Positions 13,973 to 21,627 of a stretch of DNA of 60,588 bases are shown here, one piece after another. The position numbers and the translations under genes were made by a program. The stretch's first letter is position 1; every line of letters starts with the position of its first letter. Source of the DNA: Oscillospiraceae bacterium (lineage in GTDB: Bacteria; Bacillota; Clostridia; Oscillospirales; Ruminococcaceae); contig JAFTYW010000051.1 of assembly GCA_017461245.1 (NCBI GenBank), positions 1 through 60,588 on the forward strand, written 5' to 3'. The notes below the pieces were generated by a model, which was not told the DNA's origin, searched no databases, and saw only the letters and a list, made by a program, of their open reading frames with translations.

Positions 13973-14913
13973 TAAACCGCTGAAAGAATGTGCATATTTC
14001 GTATCTCGCCGTCTGAGATAGCGTCGTTTACTATGTATGCCTGTGCCTCCATTTCCGAGCTTGTATGTTTTGTTAGGCCTTGCGCTTTGAGCTCGGCGGA
14101 AACTTCGGCGCAGATACGCTCTATCGCGTCAATCTTGTTGTCCGCCTCTGCCTTGCTGTTGCCGCTTGAAATGAGATGTTCGAGCTCGGCTGAAAGCTCG
14201 CTCAGACGCGGCAGGGCGCTAAGAGCGCGAAAGCTCCATTTATAGTATGGCATATAGGTTTTGTTAAGCAGAAAGACGGCACCCAGGGCACTCTTTACAA
14301 ACTCAAAGACGGCAAGCTGAGCCGCCGCATTCTCCCCTCTTGCAAGGCACCTTTTAAAGTTATACTGCCCCGCCTGCCCCATTAAGAGCAGACTGCCCGC
14401 AAGCTTTTTGAGCCTTACGTCCTCGGGGAAATATCGCAGTTTTTCTCTTATCTTGGTAAACTCACCGTAATTGTCGGCAAAAATGGCACCGTTTACCGAC
14501 TCAGCGAGAGAATATTCCGGCACCGAAAACCAATCAACGAGCGAAAGTTCGCCGTCGCGCCTGCCCGTTTTGGCCTCGAAAAAATCACCTATTCTGATAA
14601 CGCCGTGCCTGCTGCCGCCAACAGCACTCACAAGACTTCTTTCAAAGCCCATAAACTGTTTGGGAAGCCTTGAATACGCCCGCTCCAGCTCGAAGGCAGT
14701 TTTGCTGTCAACGATATCCTCGTCGGGAATAAATATACAAAAAGCAGGCTCAAAATCGTGGTCGCGGGATATTTTATCATCATAGCCGTAGCACTCAGAG
14801 CCGCTACCGACAAGCCCTACCGCTACAAACGGCAAAAGTTCGGGAAACTGCTCTCTGAGCATCGGCTCGCCAAGCTCGTTATAAAATTTTCTTGAAAGCT
14901 CAAGTCCCTTCAT
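13972..14913 (-). CDS. DUF4037 nucleotidyltransferase-fold protein
   Basis: 313 aa. The N-terminal GLVGSGSECYGYDDKISRDH followed by DFEP matches the pol-beta nucleotidyltransferase signature (GS, then an acidic pair) seen in DUF4037 proteins. The C-terminal half is helical. The gene overlaps the end of the TPR gene by 14 nt, so the two are coupled. The substrate is unknown; related families transfer nucleotides to small molecules, RNA or proteins. The ATG at 14913 lacks an obvious strong RBS, consistent with coupling. Confidence 0.82.
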   Translation of the reverse strand: MKGLELSRKFYNELGEPMLREQFPELLPFVAVGLVGSGSECYGYDDKISRDHDFEPAFCIFIPDEDIVDSKTAFELERAYSRLPKQFMGFERSLVSAVGGSRHGVIRIGDFFEAKTGRRDGELSLVDWFSVPEYSLAESVNGAIFADNYGEFTKIREKLRYFPEDVRLKKLAGSLLLMGQAGQYNFKRCLARGENAAAQLAVFEFVKSALGAVFLLNKTYMPYYKWSFRALSALPRLSELSAELEHLISSGNSKAEADNKIDAIERICAEVSAELKAQGLTKHTSSEMEAQAYIVNDAISDGEIRNMHILSAV

Positions 14914-15646
14914 AGATCCTCCTACAGCGCTCTTTCAGCTCGTTTTCGTATGCAAAATAGCCGTAATATCCAAAGACTGTGGCGCACTTTTCGCATACGA
15001 AAGCATAATTACCGTCGGTTTGATTTTTGCAGTTATCGAGAAGCTCCATCGCCTTTTGCACCAGCGCAGAAATCATCTGCTCCGCTCCCTCAAGACCAAA
15101 CTGAGCCTCGGCGGCAGACGCCATATTAAGATAGGTTATCGCCTGCTCGGGCTGTTTATTCTGCATAACCGAAATTGCTTTTTTGTAAAGGCTGTCAGCC
15201 TCTTCAAAGCGCCTTAGGTCAACAAATGCCAGTGCCATATTGTTGTAAAGCCCGCCGAGTCTATCATCAGAGGGCAAGAGGTTTTGCTCGTAAATCATCT
15301 GCGCCTTTTCAAAGAGAGGGATCGCGCTATCTGCCATCCCAAATGCCTTATAAACAGTTGCGCTGTTTAGATAAGTTGTTGCGGCGCCGATATTGTTTTG
15401 AATACTCATTTTTTCTACAAGGTCAAGGGCACTCTTAGCAAAAGAAAGCGCCTCATTTTTCTCGCCGAGCTTTCGGCAAAGGCCCATAAGCTCGTTGTTT
15501 ATAAGCAGGGCGGCTCGTCCGTCGCCTACACTTTCGGCCTCAGAGAGCCAATAAAGCAGATGCGTTTTTGCCGCGGCGTAATCATTTTTGGAAAGATATT
15601 CGTCAAGCTTCTGAACCACCCTGTCGGTTGGTACTGTTCTGTTCAT
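14900..15646 (-). CDS. Tetratricopeptide repeat protein
   Basis: 248 aa of helical TPR-like repeats; NNIGAATTYLNSATVYKAFG, DRLGGLYNNMALAFVDLRRF and QAITYLNMASAAEAQFG are successive units. The C-terminal part carries a CXXC-like CEKC in the FVCEKCATVF segment. ATG 15646 is used because GAGAGGTG precedes it; the upstream GTG is inside that RBS. It probably acts as a protein-binding partner for the downstream DUF4037 enzyme. Confidence 0.82.
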   Translation of the reverse strand: MNRTVPTDRVVQKLDEYLSKNDYAAAKTHLLYWLSEAESVGDGRAALLINNELMGLCRKLGEKNEALSFAKSALDLVEKMSIQNNIGAATTYLNSATVYKAFGMADSAIPLFEKAQMIYEQNLLPSDDRLGGLYNNMALAFVDLRRFEEADSLYKKAISVMQNKQPEQAITYLNMASAAEAQFGLEGAEQMISALVQKAMELLDNCKNQTDGNYAFVCEKCATVFGYYGYFAYENELKERCRRIYEGT

Positions 15647-15664
15647 AAGGCTCACCTCTCGATT

Positions 15665-16384
15665 TTAAAAAGAATATGCATTATCATCAAGGTCGGTCAC
15701 AACACCGCTGATCTCCTTTGCGGTAGCAAGCTTAAAGCCAAAGCGTTTGCCGAACTTGCTGCTATCAAAAACAAAGTACTGCTTTTTAGAGTTTTTTATC
15801 ATCAGACGTCTAAGCGAACTTTCGGCTTCCGACTGGTCGGAAATAACACCGTCATCGTCTATTCCCTGCGCCGAGAAAAAGCAGATATTGGCATAGAAAT
15901 TTTCAAGGCTCTGCTCGGCAATACTTCCCACCAGGGCATAAGAATTTTCCACAGACATTCCGCCCGTTAAGTAACAGCGAATATGCTTTTCCTTAAGCCG
16001 CTCTGCAACAAAGGTGCTGTTGGTTACGACCGTAAGATTTTGCTCGGGAGAAATGAAGTCAACTATATGGCTGACGGTTGATGAGGCATCCAGAAATACA
16101 ACATCGCCATCGCAAATAAGCTTTGCGGCTTTTTTTGCAATAGCTTCCTTTACGGAAAAGTTACTTTTATTCCTAACCTCAAACGGAATCTCACGGTTTT
16201 CGTAGTCGGGAATGGTTGCCCCGCCGTAACACCTTGTAACAAGGCCTTTCTGCTCCATATCTGCAAGGTCACGCCTTATGGTAATGGGCGCAACAAACAG
16301 CCGCTGTGCCAAAAGTCTCACCGTGCAGTACCTGCGCTCTTTTATTATTTCTAAAATACCGTCCTGTCTTTCTTTTTTGAGCAT
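15665..16384 (-). CDS. DeoR/GlpR-family transcriptional regulator
   Basis: 239 aa. N-terminal winged helix (CTVRLLAQRLFVAPITIRRD) followed by the DeoR sugar-phosphate sensor domain with the DASSTV, TNS and SSKFGKRFGF segments. ATG 16384 is chosen because AGAGAGGA sits 7 nt upstream; a longer frame from 16468 would run through the divergent promoter. It is divergent from the FAD oxidoreductase. Two identical CATAAACAAG repeats flanking that promoter are its candidate operators. Members typically respond to a phosphorylated sugar or polyol. Confidence 0.9.
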   Translation of the reverse strand: MLKKERQDGILEIIKERRYCTVRLLAQRLFVAPITIRRDLADMEQKGLVTRCYGGATIPDYENREIPFEVRNKSNFSVKEAIAKKAAKLICDGDVVFLDASSTVSHIVDFISPEQNLTVVTNSTFVAERLKEKHIRCYLTGGMSVENSYALVGSIAEQSLENFYANICFFSAQGIDDDGVISDQSEAESSLRRLMIKNSKKQYFVFDSSKFGKRFGFKLATAKEISGVVTDLDDNAYSF

Positions 16385-16431
16385 TTTTGTTCCTCTCTGT
16401 TTTAAAAATGTGCTTATTTTTGTTTCTTTAT

Positions 16432-16441
16432 CATAAACAAG
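16432..16441 (+). promoter_or_regulatory. Candidate DeoR operator, copy 1
   Basis: CATAAACAAG, exactly repeated at 16484-16493. The repeats are 52 bp apart (about five helical turns) and flank the divergent promoter. Confidence 0.5.
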
Positions 16442-16449
16442 GTCATATA

Positions 16450-16478
16450 TTGACACAAAAACGTTCATTTTTTATAAT
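16450..16478 (+). promoter_or_regulatory. Promoter of the FAD oxidoreductase operon
   Basis: Consensus TTGACA (16450-16455), 17-nt spacer, TATAAT (16473-16478). Strong in sequence, so probably held by repression. Confidence 0.88.
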
Positions 16479-16483
16479 AATAG

Positions 16484-16493
16484 CATAAACAAG
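16484..16493 (+). promoter_or_regulatory. Candidate DeoR operator, copy 2
   Basis: CATAAACAAG, overlapping the expected transcription start of the FAD oxidoreductase gene. Confidence 0.5.
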
Positions 16494-16520
16494 ATAGCAT
16501 AGTCAATAACGGAGGTCGAA

Positions 16521-17813
16521 ATGAAGGAAGTAAATTATAATACAAATATTTCTCTTTACGGCGAGTACGATATTGTGGTTATAGGAGGAGGCCCCTCGGG
16601 TGTTTGTGCGGCGGTTGCAAGTGCAAGGCAGGGAATGAAAGTCTTACTTGTTGAGTCTACGGGTATGCTTGGCGGAATGGCAACAAGCGGTTTGGTTGGG
16701 CCGTTTATGACAAACTACGACCGCGACGGAAAAGAAAAAACAGTCAGCGGCTTGTTTGATGAAATTGTCAGCCGACTTGAAAAGTTTTCTGCCGTTATTG
16801 CTCCCGAAAAGGTGGATGCCCCATCTCTTTACACCTCTTTTATCAGCAGATACCACCGCAAACTGACACCTTTTAACCCATTCTATCTCCAAATAGTGCT
16901 TGACGACATGGTTTCAGAGGCAGGTGTTGAGGTTCTCTGCTACACCAAGTTTGCCGACTGCGTGCTTGAGGACGGGCAGATAAAATATGTCATTCTGGCT
17001 GCTCCCGAGGGAATGCTCTGCGCCACGGCAAAGACCTTTATAGATTGCAGCGGCATAGCGGCGGTTGCGGCAAGAGCTAACGTTCCCACCTACAAGGGAA
17101 GCGAGGAAAGCGGTGTTCCACAGCCCGCCACCCTTATGTTTGAGGTGGACGGCGTTGACACCGAGAAATACGCCGAGTATGCCGCAAGGCCCGAATATCC
17201 CGTAAAGGCATATCTTATGCCGACAAGCAAAAGATACAAGGTAAATCACTATCACGTTTTTTCGGTTGATGCAGCAAACGCTAAAAGTCTTACCGACGGA
17301 CACAAAAGCGCAAGGCGGCAGGTTCTTGACGCCTACTCGGTGCTAAAGGACAAAACGCCCGGCTTTGAAAGAGCCGAGATCACAAACGTTGCTTCGGTTT
17401 TAGGGGTCAGAGAGTGCAGACACATTGAGGGCGAATACAAAATAACAGTAAATGACGTTGTTGAGGGCACAAAGTTCAATGACCGAATTGCAGTTTACGG
17501 TTACGGAATGGACGTTCACCGCAGAAGCGAAAAAGAAAGCGGCAACTTCAAAGTCGAGGTTGCAAACAGATATTACATTCCTTACAGAAGCTTGCTGCCC
17601 AAAAATTGCTCCAATCTTCTGGTTGCGGGCAAGACCATTTGCTGTGAGTCTCAAGCGGTTGGCGGAATGAGATGTATGCCCGCCGCAATGGCGATGGGGC
17701 AGGCTGCAGGAACTGCGGCCGCAATTGCAGCAAAAAACGGTAAGCCGCTCAGGGATATCGACATTAATGAGCTGCAGCAGCAACTTATAAAAGACGGAGT
17801 AATTTTAGACTAA
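16521..17813 (+). CDS. FAD-dependent oxidoreductase
   Basis: 430 aa with an N-terminal dinucleotide fold YDIVVIGGGPSGVCAAVASA, then GMLGGMATSGLVGPF, and the C-terminal FAD motif NLLVAGKTICCESQAVGG...RCMPAAMAMGQAAG. This layout is that of the FAD_oxidored (PF12831-like) family, whose substrates are mostly unknown. GGAGGTCGAA precedes the ATG. It is followed 17 nt later by a GpsA-like dehydrogenase, and a DeoR regulator is divergent. The context suggests oxidation of a polyol or sugar-derived compound; the substrate cannot be read from sequence. Confidence 0.88.
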   Translation: MKEVNYNTNISLYGEYDIVVIGGGPSGVCAAVASARQGMKVLLVESTGMLGGMATSGLVGPFMTNYDRDGKEKTVSGLFDEIVSRLEKFSAVIAPEKVDAPSLYTSFISRYHRKLTPFNPFYLQIVLDDMVSEAGVEVLCYTKFADCVLEDGQIKYVILAAPEGMLCATAKTFIDCSGIAAVAARANVPTYKGSEESGVPQPATLMFEVDGVDTEKYAEYAARPEYPVKAYLMPTSKRYKVNHYHVFSVDAANAKSLTDGHKSARRQVLDAYSVLKDKTPGFERAEITNVASVLGVRECRHIEGEYKITVNDVVEGTKFNDRIAVYGYGMDVHRRSEKESGNFKVEVANRYYIPYRSLLPKNCSNLLVAGKTICCESQAVGGMRCMPAAMAMGQAAGTAAAIAAKNGKPLRDIDINELQQQLIKDGVILD

Positions 17814-17830
17814 AATAAAGGAGTTTGAAT

Positions 17831-18877
17831 ATGAAAACTATTACGATCATCGGGGCGGGAATGATGGGCTCGGCGCTGGCGTTTCCCGCAAGGGAAAACG
17901 GCAACGAGGTTCGCCTTGTGGGAACACATCTTGACAGAGAAATTATCGAGGCTTGCCGCAAAACAGGCCGCCACCCCAAATTTGTCAAGGATTTCCCCGA
18001 CGGGATTTCTTATTATCAGATAGAGGAGCTCTCAGAGGCAATTGAGGGCGCAGATTTCATCATCTGCGGCGTTAGCAGCTTTGGAGTTGAGTGGTTTAGG
18101 GACGAGATACTTCCCAAGCTCCACGAGAATGTTCCCGTAATCTCAGTTACAAAGGGACTTATGAACACTGCCGACGGCGCTCTTATTACCTACCCTGACA
18201 TCTGGCAGAAAAAATTAGACGAGCTTAATAAAAACATTCCTCTTAACGCCATCGGCGGACCCTGCACAAGCTACGAGCTCGTCGCCCATGACCAGACAGA
18301 AGTTACCTTCTGCGGCAGGGATATGGCGGTGCTGAGAATGATAAAATCTGCCATGGCTACCGACTACTACCACATAAGCCTTACCACCGACGTTGTCGGG
18401 GTTGAGAGCGCAGTTGCACTCAAAAACGGCTTTGCGCTCGGAATTGCGCTGACTATCGGCCTAAACCAAAAAGAGTTCGGGCTCGACAGCGAGCTTCACT
18501 TTAACTCGCAGGCGGCGGTTTTTGCACAGGCCGTAAGAGAAATGAATAAGCTTTTAAAATTACAGGGCGCAGATGATATTGACAATCTTGTGCTTGGCGC
18601 AGGCGACCTTTACGTAACGGTTTACGGCGGCAGGACAAGGCTTGTGGGTATTCTGCTTGGCAGAGGGCTTAACATCGACGAGGCAAAGGCAGAGCTCAAG
18701 GGCGTCACCCTTGAATCCCTCGTTGTTGCCGAGCGTGTTGCAAAAGCGGTGCGCCTTAAGACAGAGCGAGGCGAGGCTGCGCTTGGCGACTATCCCCTGC
18801 TTATGCACATTGACGAGATCATCACCCAGAAAAAACCCGTCAACATCCCTTGGGAAAGCTTTACCTTTGAGAAATAA
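17831..18877 (+). CDS. Glycerol-3-phosphate dehydrogenase-like NAD(P) enzyme
   Basis: 348 aa with a Rossmann motif ITIIGAGMMGSALAF, the SVTKGL segment, GGPCTSYEL in place of the usual GPSFA.E, and the catalytic-lysine helix AVALKNGFALGIAL followed by GAGDLYVT. It belongs to the GpsA superfamily, but its divergence and catabolic-looking neighbours make lipid-precursor synthesis doubtful. ATG 17831 with AAAGGAG 7 nt upstream is preferred to TTG 17825. It is paired with the FAD oxidoreductase under DeoR control and probably oxidises or reduces a 3- to 5-carbon polyol phosphate. Confidence 0.85.
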   Translation: MKTITIIGAGMMGSALAFPARENGNEVRLVGTHLDREIIEACRKTGRHPKFVKDFPDGISYYQIEELSEAIEGADFIICGVSSFGVEWFRDEILPKLHENVPVISVTKGLMNTADGALITYPDIWQKKLDELNKNIPLNAIGGPCTSYELVAHDQTEVTFCGRDMAVLRMIKSAMATDYYHISLTTDVVGVESAVALKNGFALGIALTIGLNQKEFGLDSELHFNSQAAVFAQAVREMNKLLKLQGADDIDNLVLGAGDLYVTVYGGRTRLVGILLGRGLNIDEAKAELKGVTLESLVVAERVAKAVRLKTERGEAALGDYPLLMHIDEIITQKKPVNIPWESFTFEK

Positions 18878-18886
18878 ATAAAAAAC

Positions 18887-18915
18887 GGAACGACACATAG
18901 GTCGTTCCCTACAAA
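18887..18915. repeat. Short palindromic intergenic repeat
   Basis: GGAACGAC CATAG-type loop GTCGTTCC followed by CTACA, a minimal member of the CCCTACA-ended palindrome family. Confidence 0.55.
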
Positions 18916-18932
18916 TTAAAATCAACGAAAAT

Positions 18933-18968
18933 AAAAAGCGAGGTGCAAAATTTGCACCTCGCTTTTTA
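18933..18968. terminator. Bidirectional terminator
   Basis: AAAAAGCGAGGTGCAAA/TTTGCACCTCGCTTTTT, symmetric with A and T runs. It serves the GpsA-like gene on the plus strand and the phosphatase on the minus strand. Confidence 0.9.
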
Positions 18969-20105
18969 TTCGCCTTTGATGGCTTTGATCAGGAATTTTG
19001 CAATGTCGGTGTTGTCAACTGTCTTACCACTGAAATATTCCGTTCCCTTGCCCACGGCGAAAACGCGAACGGGAGTCGCGGTGTGCTCGGTAAGGGTCAA
19101 GAGGTCCTTTAAGTCCTCGTCGCCCTCGGGAAGCCTAACGCCGCCCGTTTCGTGATCAGATGTGATAACGAGAATGGTTTCGGGGTTATTCTTCATAAAT
19201 TTAAGGACAGCCACTATTGTGCGGTCGAGGGTCACAACGCTGTTGAGCTTACCGCTCATATTGTTTTTGTGGCCGAATTTATCGGTACCCGAGCTTTCAA
19301 TCATAAGGAAGAAGCCATTATCGTTTTTAAGTCGTTTTAACGCAACCTCGGTACACTGGGCAAGGTTGTTTGACGGCATTGTAGAAAAGCCTTCAAGGAA
19401 GCCTAAAAAGGGCTTCTCACTGTCGGGGTCGGTATCAAGGGTTTCCTTAAAGCGCTTAAAATCCTTTGCGACGAGATATTCGCTATCAAAAATTTTGCGT
19501 GCCTCACTGTCAAGGGGTGCATAAACGCCCATATAGTCCTTGCACATAAGGACATCCGGCTTAAATTTTATCATTGAATTTACAAGCTCGGCGGTGTTAG
19601 AGCGTGAAATGTTATGTACCACAAACGCGGTAGGCGTTGCTCCCGATAAGTCCTCATCGGTAATAATTCCTATCTTTTTGCCAGCCTCACGGGCAATCTC
19701 GGCCATATTCTTAAGGTCGTTGCCCTCTGTGTCCTTGCCGATGTATCCGTTATTGGTCTTTACGCCGGTTGAGAGAGCCGTTCCCGATGCCGCAGAATCG
19801 GTTATCTCATTATCGGCCGAGTGGGTCGTGGCAAGGCCGTGATTTTTAATCTTGTTTAAAACGAGACCGAAATCGTAAACGCCCTCGACATTTTTCTCAG
19901 CAAGGGTTATATCATTGGGACCCATACCGTCGCCGATAATAACAATGATATTTTCGGGCTCGGTAAACTCGCCGTCTATGATTTTTTCAGCCTGTCTTTC
20001 GGTTATTTTAATCTCGCCCTCGGTGTACCAGCCCTTAGGCTCGCCGCAGGCAGAAAAGCCCAAAACTAAAAATAATGATAAAAGAAGCGCTAAAATCTTT
20101 TTCAT
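18966..20105 (-). CDS. Alkaline phosphatase lipoprotein
   Basis: 379 aa. Lipoprotein signal MKKILALLLSLFLVLGFSAC with lipobox GFSAC, so it is anchored outside the membrane. Alkaline phosphatase core: metal site IIVIIGDGMG, nucleophile Ser in TDSAASGTALSTG, then SSGTDKFGHKN, TSDHETGG and EHTATPV. It releases phosphate from external monoesters. It has its own TTGACA/TAAAAT promoter. It is shorter than E. coli PhoA (~470 aa) and closest in layout to clostridial PhoA-type proteins. I see no Pho box. Confidence 0.93.
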   Translation of the reverse strand: MKKILALLLSLFLVLGFSACGEPKGWYTEGEIKITERQAEKIIDGEFTEPENIIVIIGDGMGPNDITLAEKNVEGVYDFGLVLNKIKNHGLATTHSADNEITDSAASGTALSTGVKTNNGYIGKDTEGNDLKNMAEIAREAGKKIGIITDEDLSGATPTAFVVHNISRSNTAELVNSMIKFKPDVLMCKDYMGVYAPLDSEARKIFDSEYLVAKDFKRFKETLDTDPDSEKPFLGFLEGFSTMPSNNLAQCTEVALKRLKNDNGFFLMIESSGTDKFGHKNNMSGKLNSVVTLDRTIVAVLKFMKNNPETILVITSDHETGGVRLPEGDEDLKDLLTLTEHTATPVRVFAVGKGTEYFSGKTVDNTDIAKFLIKAIKGE

Positions 20106-20135
20106 AGCAAAATCTCCTAAAAGGTTTATGTCTTA

Positions 20136-20164
20136 ATTTTATTCCTATGCCCCGTAATTGTCAA
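20136..20164 (-). promoter_or_regulatory. Promoter of the alkaline phosphatase gene
   Basis: Minus-strand TTGACA (20159-20164), 17-nt spacer, TAAAAT (20136-20141). Confidence 0.85.
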
Positions 20165-20173
20165 GAAACATCA

Positions 20174-20298
20174 TAATAGCCTTCTCCTTGAGGAGAAGGC
20201 TCTTTTCTGCTCACCGTCAGTAGCCTCTTTTGAACCACGCCACTATGGCGTGGTTTTCTTTATACAACAAAAGCCGCCTTTTTAAAGGCGGCTTTTGC
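20174..20298. terminator. Cluster of three hairpins
   Basis: GCCTTCTCC/GGAGAAGGC followed by TCTTTT; CCACGCC/GGCGTGG followed by TTTTCTTT; and AAAAGCCGCCTTT/AAAGGCGGCTTTT (20264-20296). The last terminates the XRE gene on the minus strand. The first two read as plus-strand terminators with no gene before them, possibly repeat-derived remnants. Confidence 0.7.
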
Positions 20299-20529
20299 TT
20301 ATAATCCTGCGTGTTTAAAGAGCTCGGACAAGGGAGTTTTGATTGCTCTTGATAGCTCAAAAAGCATATCAAGAGAAATGCCTGTGTTAGCGTTTTCAAT
20401 TCTGCTTATTGTTTCGTAACTGACATTTATTTCGTCCGCTACGTTTTGCTGTGTAAGCCCTCTCAATTTTCTGAAATAGCTTACCGAAAGTCCTAAATTT
20501 CTGTATTTTTCAAAATTTTTATCATTCAT
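20299..20529 (-). CDS. Small XRE-family regulator
   Basis: 76 aa, essentially one Cro/CI HTH: SVSYFRKLRGLTQQNVADEI then NVSYETISRIENAN. Typical of single-domain regulators that control themselves and a divergent neighbour. The gap to the divergent 86-aa gene is AT-rich and holds that gene's promoter. Confidence 0.85.
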   Translation of the reverse strand: MNDKNFEKYRNLGLSVSYFRKLRGLTQQNVADEINVSYETISRIENANTGISLDMLFELSRAIKTPLSELFKHAGL

Positions 20530-20565
20530 TATATATCACCATATATATTATATTACACATATAAG

Positions 20566-20595
20566 GTTGACTTAATGATGTGTAGTGATATATAA
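20566..20595 (+). promoter_or_regulatory. Promoter of the 86-aa gene
   Basis: TTGACT, 18-nt spacer, TATAAT on the plus strand, in the intergenic region shared with the divergent XRE gene. Confidence 0.6.
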
Positions 20596-20630
20596 TTGAC
20601 TTGTTGCATCATATTAAGGGGGTAAAGACT

Positions 20631-20891
20631 ATGGATTTACTATCTGAAATCAAAAATGTTTTTCCAATATTAGAGCGCTTGTTTTCTCCAAAAGAGCTAA
20701 AAAACTTTATTTCCACAAAATATATAGATTTAGATAAGTACCATTTTAGCTTTGGCTTGTGGATAAGAAATAATATTTTAAAAGAAGGTTCTTCGCTTGA
20801 AAGATTATTTGTAAAAGCGGGCGTTTTATCCAAAGACGATATGTCTGCTTTTATTATCCAGTCCTTTTATTTGTATCAAAAAACAAAATAA
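20631..20891 (+). CDS. Small protein of unknown function (DUF6794-like)
   Basis: 86 aa, MDLLSEIKNVFPILERLFSP onward. The central HFSFGLWIRNN segment followed by DDMSAFIIQSFY resembles small DUF6794-type proteins, from memory only. AAGGGGGT precedes the ATG at 20631; an in-frame upstream codon at 20601 has no RBS. It is divergent from a single-domain XRE regulator, an arrangement seen for small accessory or toxin-like genes; function unproven. Confidence 0.7.
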   Translation: MDLLSEIKNVFPILERLFSPKELKNFISTKYIDLDKYHFSFGLWIRNNILKEGSSLERLFVKAGVLSKDDMSAFIIQSFYLYQKTK

Positions 20892-20892
20892 G

Positions 20893-20925
20893 AAAGCCGC
20901 CTTTAAAAAGGCGGCCGTTTCTTTT
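20893..20925. terminator. Bidirectional terminator
   Basis: AAAGCCGCCTTT/AAAGGCGGC with a T-rich tail on the plus side, between two convergent genes. Confidence 0.85.
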
Positions 20926-21612
20926 TTATTTGCCCTCGCAGATTTCAGCGATGGACTTTTTACCGTAGATAGACTCCCAGTCGGCATTGAAATCATCAAT
21001 AGCGTACTGTGTCATGGGGTGGTAGGTGAGGGTCTCAAAAAGTGCGGGATTGATGGTTACCGACTGGCAACCCGACATTGCGATCTTGTGGATCTGCTCA
21101 ACTGTCTTAAAGCTGGCGGCAAGCACCTTGGTTTTGATATCGTGCTTTTTGAACATCTCAACTATCTCGGCAACGACCTGAACGCCGTCGCTGACGATGT
21201 TATCAAGGCGGTTAACATAGGGTGCGACAAAATCCGCGCCTGCAAGCCCCGCAATGAGAGCCTGCTGCTGAGTAAATATCGCGGTTTCAGTAACCTTGAT
21301 TCCCATATTGTGCAGAACCGAGGTTGCCTTTAAGCCCTCGGGCGAGATGGGAATTTTAACATAAAAGTTTCCGCCGACTGCCTCTTTTAAAAGCAGAGCC
21401 TCTTTGACGATGTCCTCACACTTGCTTGCAGTAACTTGAACGTGAAGCATCATATCGGGGCCGATTATGGCGCGAATATCCTTTATAAGCTTTAAAAAGT
21501 CGGTGTTTTCCTTGGAAATAATTGTGGGGTTGGTCGTAACGCCCGCTACGGGATAATATTCCACGCATCTCTTAATATCGTCAAGATTCGCGGTGTCAAT
21601 AATATACATCAT
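20926..21612 (-). CDS. Transaldolase-like / fructose-6-phosphate aldolase family protein
   Basis: 228-aa TalC/FSA-type small transaldolase: MYIIDTANLDDI, GVTTNPTIISKE, Schiff-base Lys in NFYVKIPISPEG, and TAIFTQQQALIAGLAGADFVAPYVNRLD. Such enzymes either split fructose 6-phosphate to dihydroxyacetone and glyceraldehyde 3-phosphate or act as transaldolases; sequence reading alone cannot decide. The start may be either of two adjacent ATGs (21612/21609) after AGAGG. Last gene of the YerB-PfkB-MtlD operon, 15 nt after the dehydrogenase, which would hand it a ketose phosphate. Confidence 0.9.
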   Translation of the reverse strand: MMYIIDTANLDDIKRCVEYYPVAGVTTNPTIISKENTDFLKLIKDIRAIIGPDMMLHVQVTASKCEDIVKEALLLKEAVGGNFYVKIPISPEGLKATSVLHNMGIKVTETAIFTQQQALIAGLAGADFVAPYVNRLDNIVSDGVQVVAEIVEMFKKHDIKTKVLAASFKTVEQIHKIAMSGCQSVTINPALFETLTYHPMTQYAIDDFNADWESIYGKKSIAEICEGK

Positions 21613-21627
21613 AATGTTTTACCTCTG

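Noticed and set aside
16385-16468. N-terminal extension of the DeoR regulator at 15665-16384
   Set aside because: The extra 28 codons run through the divergent promoter and operator region, and a proper RBS precedes ATG 16384.
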